Shown: piece after piece, positions 57,356 through 64,000 of the stretch
Position numbering within the stretch: position 1 is the stretch's first letter
How the letters are laid out: the number at the start of each line of letters is the position of its first letter
Notes under the pieces: generated by a model
Told to the model about the DNA's origin: nothing
What the model saw: the letters and a program-made list of their open reading frames with translations, nothing else
Database searches by the model: none
Origin: Bacillus amyloliquefaciens DSM 7 = ATCC 23350
GTDB taxonomy: Bacteria; Bacillota; Bacilli; Bacillales; Bacillaceae
Assembly: GCF_000196735.1 (NCBI RefSeq)
Contig: NC_014551.1
Coordinates: forward strand, 1,793,001-1,857,000
DNA length: 64,000 nt
Reading direction: 5' to 3'
Made by a program: the position numbers and the translations under genes

Positions 57356-60300
57356 CAGCAGGCATTTGGAGCTGAACAAGCGCCCCCTGAAACGAAGAAG
57401 CAGGAACCCGTAATAGAGGAACCGGTGCCGCTTGTAACGGAAACACGGCGATTTATCACTGAACCGAAAGAGGCGGAAGCGCCCAAGCCGGACACAGAAA
57501 CCGCCGACACTAATCGCTCTGATCGGGATGACATCGCCATTATCGGCATCAGCGGCCGCTACCCGGAGTCCGAAACACTTGATGAGCTGTGGGAGCATTT
57601 AAAAGCCGGAGACAGCTGTATTACAGAGGCTCCGAAAAACAGATGGAAGTCGGGCCTTCTGAAAACAATGGCAAAAGAAACACGAAAAGAAGACCGAAAA
57701 ACACGGTACGGCGGCTTTCTGCAGCATATTGACGCTTTTGACCATCACCTGTTTGACATCAAGGAAGACCATGTGATGGAGATGACACCTGAGCTCCGGT
57801 TAAGCCTTGAAACCGTATGGGAAACATTTGAAAACGGGGGCTACTCGTTAGAGAGATTAAACAAGTGGCAGGAAGCAGACAGCGGCATCGGTGTTTTTAT
57901 GGGCAGTATGTACAATCAATATTTTTGGAATATCCCGTCATTGGAAAAAGCAGCGCTCAGCTCTAACGGAGGGGATTGGCACATCGCCAACCGGATTTCT
58001 CACTTTTTCAATTTAACGGGTCCGAGCATGGGCGTGACGACCGCATGCTCCAGCTCACTGAGCGCCATTCATCTCGCCTGTGAAAGCCTGAAGCTTAACA
58101 GCTGTTCCATGGCAATTGCCGGAGGGGTTAATCTCACGCTTGAACCGTCTAAATATGATGCGCTCGAACGGGCGAATTTGCTTGAACAGGGAAGTGAAAG
58201 TAAAAGCTTCGGAACAGGCACGGGTCTGATGCCGGGCGAAGGGGTCGGGGCGGTGCTCCTGAAGCCGCTCTCCAAAGCGGTTGCCGACAAAGACCATATT
58301 TACGGCGTCATTAAAAGCAGCGCGTTGTGCCATAGCGGAGGAAGGCAGATGTATACGGCGCCGGATCCGAAACAGCAGGCGAAGCTCATGGCGGCTTCCA
58401 TCAGCAAGGCCGGAATAAATCCGGAAACAATCGGTTATGTTGAATCAGCGGCAAACGGCTCGGTATTGGGAGATCCGATTGAGGTCATTGCCCTGACAAA
58501 CGCGTTCTCGCAATATACCGATAAAAAACGTTTTTGCGCGCTTGGATCCGTCAAGTCAAACCTCGGCCATTTAGAGGCGGCCTCCGGCATGTCCCAGCTC
58601 GCAAAAGTGCTATTGCAAATGGAGCGGGAAACGTTAGTTCCGACCATTAACGCTAAACCGCAAAATCCGAATATCGCGCTTGAACAAACAGCCTTTTACC
58701 TGCAGGAAAAAACCGAGCATTGGGAGCGTATGAGGGATGCCGGGACGGGAGACATCATACCGCGGAGAAGCATGATTAATTCCTTCGGGGCAGGCGGGGC
58801 ATATGCGAATCTGATCATAGAAGAATATATCAGTCCAGATTTCCATCAGAACCGCAACAGCTCTGAGGAATATATTTTCCCTGTGTCAGCGAAAACGAAA
58901 TGGAGTTTTGAAGCCTATCTTGACAGACTGGCGGCCTTTTTAGAAAAGACGCCATCTCTTCATCCGGCCGCTGTCGCATCCGCGCTACAAAAAAGAACGC
59001 ATCATTCGGAGTACCGGGCGGCATTTACGGCTTCAACCGTTCAGGAACTGGTGAAAAAGCTGGCCGCTTACCGCTTGGATCAGCCGAATCTCAATTTCTC
59101 CGATTCTGCTATCGCCAATCGTGCGCGGCAATGGGAAAAAGGAGAGAATATCGCATTTGATCAGGTGGAGCAAGAGCACGCCGTTCATCTGCCGGCCTAT
59201 GCTTTTGACCACCGGACTTCTTTTCATTTCGGTGAAGCAGAAAACGCGGCCGGCGTTCAGGCGAAATACAATGATGATGATCCATATGTGCAAGGGCATC
59301 AATTCAACGGAGAACCTGTACTCGTCGGCGCTACATACAAAAGTCTGGCGGCCGAGCAGTTTTATCATCTCTTTCCCGATGCAGAAGGAGGACAAATTAA
59401 AAAACTGAATTACGTCAATCCCATTACCGTAAAAAAAGGCGATCGCATCGAGCTGAAAACAGAATCAAAACAAAACGGGGATGCTTTTGAACTGCGCATG
59501 ATGTACCGCAGCCGTACATCTCCTGATTGGAGCGCAGCGGCGTATGCCGAGTGCAGTCCGTATCCGTTTCAGAAGCGGCACGCGGATCTGGCGGCCATTC
59601 AGCGCTCTTACAGTGAAGTGGGACGGATAGATGAGTTATACGGAGACGGAACGGGAACCGTCGTGTGGGGAGAAGAATTTAAAACGATCACCCGCCTATA
59701 CAAAGGCACTGATGCCGTTTTAGCAAAGCTGAATCTGAACAATGGCGACTCGCAAAATTATGCTATAAATCCGTTAATCGCCAACAGTGCTTACTTGTCC
59801 GCGCTTTCTTTATTGGATCAAGCGGATGCAGAAAGCTATCTGCCGTTCGGCATTAATTCCGTCACCTTCGGCAGCCCGGAAAATCTCACCGATTGCTGGC
59901 TGCACATCAAGCTGGCCAAACAAACAGGGGAGATGATCCTGTTTAACGCAGATGTAATCAACAGCCGGTCTGAAGTGGTTATGTGTTATGAAGGCTATGC
60001 CCTGAAACGGTTCCGCCCGGAAGCGTTTCAGATGAATCAGCCGGCTCGAACGACTGTGAAAAGCGCGGGAGAATCGATTTCTGCCGGCAGTCTGACAGAT
60101 CATATCCGCAGCTATGTCCTTGGCAAGCTCGCCAAGATGATGGATGAACCTGCGTCATCCCTGCGTTCTGATGCTAATATCATGGAATTGGGGCTTGATT
60201 CCGCAAGCCTGATCGGACTGACAAAAGAGATCGGCGAAGAGGCAGAAATCGATGTGAATCCAACATTGTTTTTCGAGTATCCTACGGCGGAAGAGCTGAC

Positions 60301-63300
60301 CCGCTACTTTGCGTCAGCACATGAGAGCAAATTTTCTCAATTGCTTGCCGATCACAAGCATACAGAAGAGGCTTCGGTAACAAAAGAAGCGCCAACTTTG
60401 CCGAAGGAACAGCATCCACCCTGTGATAACAGTAAGATCAAGCAAGGAATCGCCATTATCGGTATGTCAGGTCAGTTTCCGCAATCTCCGGATATCCAGT
60501 CTTTTTGGGAACACACCGTAAACGGAGATCACTGTATTTCAGAAATTCCGGCGGAGCGCTGGGACTGGCGCCGTTACGCCGATGATGAGGATGACACAAG
60601 CCTCAGATGGGGCGGTTTTATTGACGGAGTCGGAGAATTTGACCCGCTCTTTTTCGGAATTTCTCCTAAAGAGGCTTCGCAAATGGGGCCTGAGCAGTTT
60701 CTGCTCTTGATGCATACGTGGAAGGCAATGGAGGATGCGGGCCTGACCAATAAGGCGTTATCAAGTAGACCGACAGGCGTTTTCGTTGCCGCGGGCAATA
60801 GCGACCCAAACAATGGAACATCCATTCCGTCCATCATTCCGAACAGGATATCATATGCCTTGAATTTACAAGGGCCGAGTGAATATTACGAGGCTGCCTG
60901 CACGTCAACGCTTGTGGCATTGCACAGGGCGGTTCAATCGATCCGTCATAACGAATGTGAGCAGGCTGTCGTGGGCGCCGTCAATATTCTGCAGTCACCG
61001 AAGGGCTTTATCGGATTTGATTCAATGGGATATTTAAGCAAAAACGGCCGGGCGAAATCTTTCCAAAAAGATGCCGATGGTTTTGTCAGAAGTGAAGGGG
61101 CGGGCGTTATCATCGTAAAACCGCTCGAGGCGGCAATTGAAGACGGTGATCACATTCACATGGTCATTAAAGGAACCGGGGTGTCTCATGGCGGTAAGGG
61201 CATGTCGCTTCACGCGCCGAACCCGGCGGGAATGAAGGCCGCGATGAAAAAAGCGTACGAGGGCACCGATGTCGATCCGCAAACCGTCACATACATTGAA
61301 GCCCACGGCATTGCCTCCGAAATGGCAGACGCGCTGGAGTTCAATGCCATCAAAGCGGGCTACGGCGAGTTTGCGAATGAGGAGGAAAGCGCGCCTTGTT
61401 ATATCAGCACTGTGAAACCTTGCATCGGCCATGGCGAACTCGCTTCCGGACTGGCAGCCCTTATGAAAGTGGCGATGGCCATGAAGCATCATACTATCCC
61501 GGGCATTCCCGGCTTTACAGCTGCAAATGAGCAAATGACCATTCAGCAAAGCCGCTTCCGTTTCACCGAAGACAATCAAGAATGGACACAGCTCACCGAC
61601 GATAATGGCAGTCTGATTCCGCGCCGGGCCGCAATTAACAGCTATGGCTTCGGCGGCATGAATGCGCATGTCGTCTTGGAACAGTACAGCCCTCGTCTGA
61701 AAGACACGGAATCTGCACATGAACCGCAGCTTATCGTGCTTTCTGCTAAGAGCGAAGATCGGCTTAAGGCGGCCGCAGGTCAGCTGGCTGCTTTCATACA
61801 AACTGAATATATTCCGTCATTGCGGGATATTGCTTACACGCTTCAGACCGGGCGTGAGGCGATGAACTGCCGCCTGGCACTCGTTGCCCGCAATCAAGAT
61901 GAACTGCTGGAAAAACTGACAGATTACAGAGAGTTTTCCGAAGAAAGCAAAGGAATGAAAAGCTTCTTTACAGGCAGTCAGCAGACTGGATCAGGAGATA
62001 TCGGGGTTTTACTGGAAGGGACACTCGGTACAGTCGTTACGGAGACGCTTCTGGCAGAAAATAATCTGGAAAAGCTGGCGTTTTGCTGGGTTAAAGGCGC
62101 GGACATTCCATGGGACAGACTCCACCAAGGTAAACCTGTTCGACGAGTCCCGCTTCCGACATACCCTTTTGAAAAACACAAGTATTGGAAAGGCGGTCGG
62201 ACAGAAGACATCAGCCTTCCGCCGGTTTCACAGAACCCTCAGTCCCGCCGCGGGGATGCGGCTGACATTGTGGCTGACATTTTGGGGATGGAGGCGGCGG
62301 AAATTGATCAAAATAAGCCGCTGACTGAATACGGCTTCGATTCATTCTCCTGTATTCAGCTGCTGAAAAAACTTGAGGACGCAGACAGCCGCATAAGTCT
62401 GGAAGCTCTTCAGAACTGCGGTACTCTTCAGGAGCTCAACGTGCTGTTAAAAACGAACCAATCGCAAGGTGCGGGCGGGAATTTTCCCGAACTCGTCAAA
62501 CTGAATGAAAAGGAAACAGGCCGTCCTGTTTTTTGGTTTCACGGAGGAACGGGAGGCGTTGAAGCGTATCAGCCTTTCGCCAAAAAGAGCCAGCGCCCTT
62601 TTTACGGCATCCAGGCAAGGGGTTTGACAGGGAAAGACCCGCTGCAAGGAATTGAAGAGATGGCCGCTTCTTATGTGAGAATCATCCAAGCTGTACAGCC
62701 GAAAGGCCCATATGATCTTGGCGGATATTCCTTGGGCGGCATGCTTGCATATGAAACAGCGCGCCTCTTGCAGGAGAAAGGGCATACGGTGAAAAGCGCC
62801 GTCATGATCGATACCCCGTACAGTGAAAAATGGAAAGAAAGAAAACCATCTATCAAGTCAGTCATGCTGCAAACGATCAATACGATGCTTACGGCATATC
62901 TCAAGCCTGAAAACCCTGAAGAGGCATTAATCAGCAGGGAAGACATTACCGTTCAGGCTGAGGAAGAAGATGTACTGAAAGAATTGATCACACTTGCCAA
63001 AGAGCGCGGCCTGCCCAAATCAGAAGAAGCGATACGGATGCAGCTGGAGCAAATGATGAAGACGCAGCTCGCTTACGGAATGGAAGAGTATGACATGAAG
63101 CCGCTGCCTCATCCGGAAGCGCTGCAATGCTACTATTTCCGAAATAAAAGCGGTTTGTTTCTCGGGGATCTTGAACGTTATCTCACAGCAGAGGAAGAAC
63201 AAATTCCGTTAGACTATGATGCGTATTGGAAAGAATGGGAACGGCAGATAAAACAGTTTCACCTGCTGGACGTGCATTCTTCCAATCATGTTACAATGCT

Positions 63301-63436
63301 GACGGAAACAAAGCCGCAAAACGCCATTAAGGCATTTTGCGAAAAGCTGTACGCAAACAAAGGGACGATAAGCGCCAATTTTCTTAAATCTTTCAGGAAA
63401 AAGCTGGACGAAACAAATGAGTTGGTAAAACGGTAA
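55991..63436 (+). CDS. baeR: Trans-AT PKS subunit BaeR: MT-ACP, KS0-enoyl isomerase-ACP, KS-ACP-thioesterase
   Basis: 2481 residues from a TTG start. Domains by approximate residue: C-methyltransferase 10-360 (SAM motif LEIGAGTGGTS from 165); ACP (Ser412); KS 512-950 with Cys686 but Asn822 for the HGTGT histidine; double-hotdog domain 1090-1350 with His1103 and Asn1265 where DH has Asp; ACP (Ser1404); KS 1483-1920 (Cys1637, HGIAS, CIGHGE); ACP (Ser2118); type I thioesterase 2170-2440 with GYSLGG (Ser2247), Asp2274 and His2433. It completes module 15 of BaeN, shifts a double bond through the isomerase-like domain, performs a last extension and releases the chain. Counterpart of PksR. The last gene of the run: an intrinsic terminator starts within 10 bases of its stop. 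Confidence 0.96.
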   Translation: MQNTEDLLYKLLAGQLKSVGFFTENKTQPVLQGFYGRWLEESISILVQNGFLKQSGSTYVLTGPIEHADVLWQEWDEKKAPLLKDSSKQAMITLVETALRALPDILSGRVSATDVLFPDSSMELVEGIYKNNETADYFNEVLADTLTAFIEERLKEDPNAEIRILEIGAGTGGTSATVFKRLKEYKHHVKEYCYTDLSKAFFLHAEKEYGPDNPYLTYKRFNVEEPPALQDVDAGAYDAVIAANVLHATKNIRQTLRNAKAVLKKNGILLLNEISSHSVYSHLTFGLLEGWWLYEDAELRIPGCPGLYPEAWQSVLESEGYRYVTFMAESSHQLGQQIVAAESDGVIRQKQPDAQAVEEIAASKEPAEFTEPASSVTDRTVQFIKETLAKSIKLAPERIQPETSFEKYGIDSILQVNFIRELETLTGELPKTVLFEHTNTKELAEYLLDTYPDKLQQAFGAEQAPPETKKQEPVIEEPVPLVTETRRFITEPKEAEAPKPDTETADTNRSDRDDIAIIGISGRYPESETLDELWEHLKAGDSCITEAPKNRWKSGLLKTMAKETRKEDRKTRYGGFLQHIDAFDHHLFDIKEDHVMEMTPELRLSLETVWETFENGGYSLERLNKWQEADSGIGVFMGSMYNQYFWNIPSLEKAALSSNGGDWHIANRISHFFNLTGPSMGVTTACSSSLSAIHLACESLKLNSCSMAIAGGVNLTLEPSKYDALERANLLEQGSESKSFGTGTGLMPGEGVGAVLLKPLSKAVADKDHIYGVIKSSALCHSGGRQMYTAPDPKQQAKLMAASISKAGINPETIGYVESAANGSVLGDPIEVIALTNAFSQYTDKKRFCALGSVKSNLGHLEAASGMSQLAKVLLQMERETLVPTINAKPQNPNIALEQTAFYLQEKTEHWERMRDAGTGDIIPRRSMINSFGAGGAYANLIIEEYISPDFHQNRNSSEEYIFPVSAKTKWSFEAYLDRLAAFLEKTPSLHPAAVASALQKRTHHSEYRAAFTASTVQELVKKLAAYRLDQPNLNFSDSAIANRARQWEKGENIAFDQVEQEHAVHLPAYAFDHRTSFHFGEAENAAGVQAKYNDDDPYVQGHQFNGEPVLVGATYKSLAAEQFYHLFPDAEGGQIKKLNYVNPITVKKGDRIELKTESKQNGDAFELRMMYRSRTSPDWSAAAYAECSPYPFQKRHADLAAIQRSYSEVGRIDELYGDGTGTVVWGEEFKTITRLYKGTDAVLAKLNLNNGDSQNYAINPLIANSAYLSALSLLDQADAESYLPFGINSVTFGSPENLTDCWLHIKLAKQTGEMILFNADVINSRSEVVMCYEGYALKRFRPEAFQMNQPARTTVKSAGESISAGSLTDHIRSYVLGKLAKMMDEPASSLRSDANIMELGLDSASLIGLTKEIGEEAEIDVNPTLFFEYPTAEELTRYFASAHESKFSQLLADHKHTEEASVTKEAPTLPKEQHPPCDNSKIKQGIAIIGMSGQFPQSPDIQSFWEHTVNGDHCISEIPAERWDWRRYADDEDDTSLRWGGFIDGVGEFDPLFFGISPKEASQMGPEQFLLLMHTWKAMEDAGLTNKALSSRPTGVFVAAGNSDPNNGTSIPSIIPNRISYALNLQGPSEYYEAACTSTLVALHRAVQSIRHNECEQAVVGAVNILQSPKGFIGFDSMGYLSKNGRAKSFQKDADGFVRSEGAGVIIVKPLEAAIEDGDHIHMVIKGTGVSHGGKGMSLHAPNPAGMKAAMKKAYEGTDVDPQTVTYIEAHGIASEMADALEFNAIKAGYGEFANEEESAPCYISTVKPCIGHGELASGLAALMKVAMAMKHHTIPGIPGFTAANEQMTIQQSRFRFTEDNQEWTQLTDDNGSLIPRRAAINSYGFGGMNAHVVLEQYSPRLKDTESAHEPQLIVLSAKSEDRLKAAAGQLAAFIQTEYIPSLRDIAYTLQTGREAMNCRLALVARNQDELLEKLTDYREFSEESKGMKSFFTGSQQTGSGDIGVLLEGTLGTVVTETLLAENNLEKLAFCWVKGADIPWDRLHQGKPVRRVPLPTYPFEKHKYWKGGRTEDISLPPVSQNPQSRRGDAADIVADILGMEAAEIDQNKPLTEYGFDSFSCIQLLKKLEDADSRISLEALQNCGTLQELNVLLKTNQSQGAGGNFPELVKLNEKETGRPVFWFHGGTGGVEAYQPFAKKSQRPFYGIQARGLTGKDPLQGIEEMAASYVRIIQAVQPKGPYDLGGYSLGGMLAYETARLLQEKGHTVKSAVMIDTPYSEKWKERKPSIKSVMLQTINTMLTAYLKPENPEEALISREDITVQAEEEDVLKELITLAKERGLPKSEEAIRMQLEQMMKTQLAYGMEEYDMKPLPHPEALQCYYFRNKSGLFLGDLERYLTAEEEQIPLDYDAYWKEWERQIKQFHLLDVHSSNHVTMLTETKPQNAIKAFCEKLYANKGTISANFLKSFRKKLDETNELVKR
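57524..60325 (+). other. Module 16: KS0, enoyl-isomerase-like domain, ACP
   Basis: BaeR residues about 512-1445. KS keeps Cys686 (TTACSSSL) and NLGH, but HGTGT is NGSVL (Asn822). The following domain keeps His1103 in HQFNGEPVLV, with Val at the motif Pro position. The DH Asp is Asn1265 in NPLIANSAYL. This is the pattern I know from trans-AT enoyl isomerases, which shift alpha,beta to beta,gamma double bonds. Confidence 0.85.
60437..63433 (+). other. Module 17: KS-ACP-thioesterase, chain release
   Basis: BaeR residues about 1483-2481. KS has EAACTSTLVALH (Cys1637), HGIAS in place of HGTGT with His kept, and CIGHGE. Also MGPEQ where the other KSs have MDPQ. No reductive domain. ACP Ser2118 in YGFDSFSC. 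Thioesterase triad Ser2247, Asp2274, His2433. Confidence 0.86.
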
Positions 63437-63441
63437 TAGAG

Positions 63442-63473
63442 AAAGCTGCCGGAGCAATCCGGCAGCTTTTTTG
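63442..63473 (+). terminator. Intrinsic terminator after baeR
   Basis: Perfect 12-bp inverted repeat, AAAGCTGCCGGA / TCCGGCAGCTTT, with a four-base loop GCAA, continuing into a T run. It begins five bases after the baeR stop. Confidence 0.93.
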
Positions 63474-63545
63474 CCTAAATCAGAACTAAATTTACTATGT
63501 ACTAAATATTCATATAAATTTATTGTTTCCTGTTTATAAGACATT
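63474..63545. other. AT-rich spacer between convergent terminators
   Basis: About 70 AT-rich bases between the baeR terminator and the baeS terminator. I see no gene, promoter pair or RNA structure in it. Confidence 0.6.
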
Positions 63546-63570
63546 TAAAAAGCCCCCAAAAAGGGGGCGG
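63546..63570 (-). terminator. Intrinsic terminator after baeS
   Basis: On the - strand GCCCCC, a five-T loop, GGGGGC, then TTTTT. It lies just downstream of the P450 stop codon at 63574-63576. Confidence 0.88.
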
Positions 63571-63573
63571 GTA

Positions 63574-64000
63574 TCAAAATTTGACAGGCAATGTTTCAAG
63601 CCCTCTTAAAAACACATTTTTTCTCCATGTCAAATCCTCGGACGAGCCGTTCAGCTCTATATTCGGAAACCGTTTTAAAAGCGCATTAAAGGCAATGGAT
63701 GCTTCCATCCGGGCGAGCGGGGCTCCGAGACAGAAATGAATGCCGAAACCGAAAGAGATATGACGGTTCGGTGTTCTCGCCACATTTAATGTATCGGGTT
63801 CATCGAAATATTCCGGGTCCCGATTGGCTGAACCGATGCCGATAAAAATCATATCGCCTTTTTTAATGGAAACATCTTTATACGTGAAATCTTCAATCGC
63901 CCATCGATTCGCCATCATGATGACGGGAGAGGTATAACGCAAAAGCTCCTCGACCGCCGTCTGGATAGTGTCGGGCTGCCGCTTTATGTTCTCCAGCTGG
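63574..64000 (-). CDS. baeS: Cytochrome P450, C-terminal part (bacillaene oxidase)
   Basis: The frame is open from the right edge to a TGA at 63574-63576, giving 141 residues; a P450 of this type is about 400, so roughly two thirds of the gene is outside. The ExxR motif lies in EELLRY, followed by PERF-region residues, and the heme-binding loop is FGFGIHFCLGAPLARME with the cysteine ligand. I recognise it as PksS/BaeS, a CYP107-type soluble enzyme. By family knowledge PksS desaturates dihydrobacillaene to bacillaene in the last step. It faces the synthase genes and has its own terminator, so it must be transcribed separately. The apparent TTG/CTG start codons inside this stretch are not real starts, because homology continues upstream to the edge. 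Confidence 0.92.
   Translation of the reverse strand, partial: QLENIKRQPDTIQTAVEELLRYTSPVIMMANRWAIEDFTYKDVSIKKGDMIFIGIGSANRDPEYFDEPDTLNVARTPNRHISFGFGIHFCLGAPLARMEASIAFNALLKRFPNIELNGSSEDLTWRKNVFLRGLETLPVKF

Noticed and set aside
61034-61801. Long antisense open frame of about 255 codons opposite baeR
   Set aside because: It mirrors the codon pattern of the KS on the + strand, has no ribosome binding site or recognisable motif, and the + strand protein is clearly real. Other antisense frames (for example 33924-34598 and 32506-33159) were dropped for the same reason.
732-63436. Repeated motifs as mobile elements or a CRISPR array
   Set aside because: All repeats found are coding, in frame and explained by duplicated KS, DH, KR and ACP domains. 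No transposase, inverted terminal repeats or regular short repeat-spacer pattern was seen.
732-63436. A wholly new biosynthetic system
   Set aside because: Domain order, missing AT and ER, beta-branching partner, alanine and glycine modules, and the terminal P450 together match bacillaene.
63474-63545. A promoter or small RNA in the AT-rich spacer
   Set aside because: No -35/-10 pair with proper spacing and no stable hairpin other than the two terminators.

Overview
This window holds most of the assembly-line part of a Bacillus trans-AT hybrid polyketide/non-ribosomal peptide synthase. I identify it from memory as the bacillaene cluster in its B. velezensis / B. amyloliquefaciens form (bae; B. 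subtilis counterpart pks/pksX). The basis is gene order, protein sizes, domain order and the tail of a PksI-type decarboxylase upstream. No database search was possible.

Layout: positions 1-692 are the 3' end of baeI, the decarboxylating enoyl-CoA hydratase-like enzyme of the beta-branching cassette. Then come five giant genes on the + strand with almost no space between them: baeJ (732-15683), baeL (15685-29115), baeM (29133-39674), baeN (39664-55977) and baeR (55991-63436). Each has a clear Shine-Dalgarno sequence. A strong terminator follows baeR. On the - strand the 3' part of a cytochrome P450 gene (baeS) runs in from the right edge and ends at its own terminator. There is no gene-free stretch over 300 bases. 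The only real intergenic region is 63437-63573.

How the genes work together: I number 17 modules in order. BaeJ has a FAAL-like loading unit with ACP, a glycine module, two PKS modules and a C-terminal KS0. BaeL has DH-ACP completing module 5, then KS-DH-KR-ACP, KS-ACP-ACP (beta-branching), KS-KR-ACP and a C-terminal KS0. BaeM has DH-ACP completing module 9, then KS-DH-KR-MT-ACP and KS-KR-ACP. BaeN has C-A-PCP (alanine by family knowledge) and three KS-DH-KR modules, the last without its ACP. BaeR has MT-ACP completing that module, then KS0-enoyl isomerase-ACP and KS-ACP-thioesterase. No AT or ER domain is present, so malonyl loading and enoyl reduction must be supplied in trans from genes outside the window. 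The P450 is expected to oxidise dihydrobacillaene to bacillaene.

I do not find a previously undescribed system. What deserves attention is inside the assembly line: three ketosynthases with the first catalytic His changed to Asn, three modules split across gene boundaries at defined points, near-identical tandem ACP repeats, ACPs with altered phosphopantetheine-site motifs, an Asp-to-Asn double-hotdog domain, and correlated active-site variation among the ketosynthases and ketoreductases.
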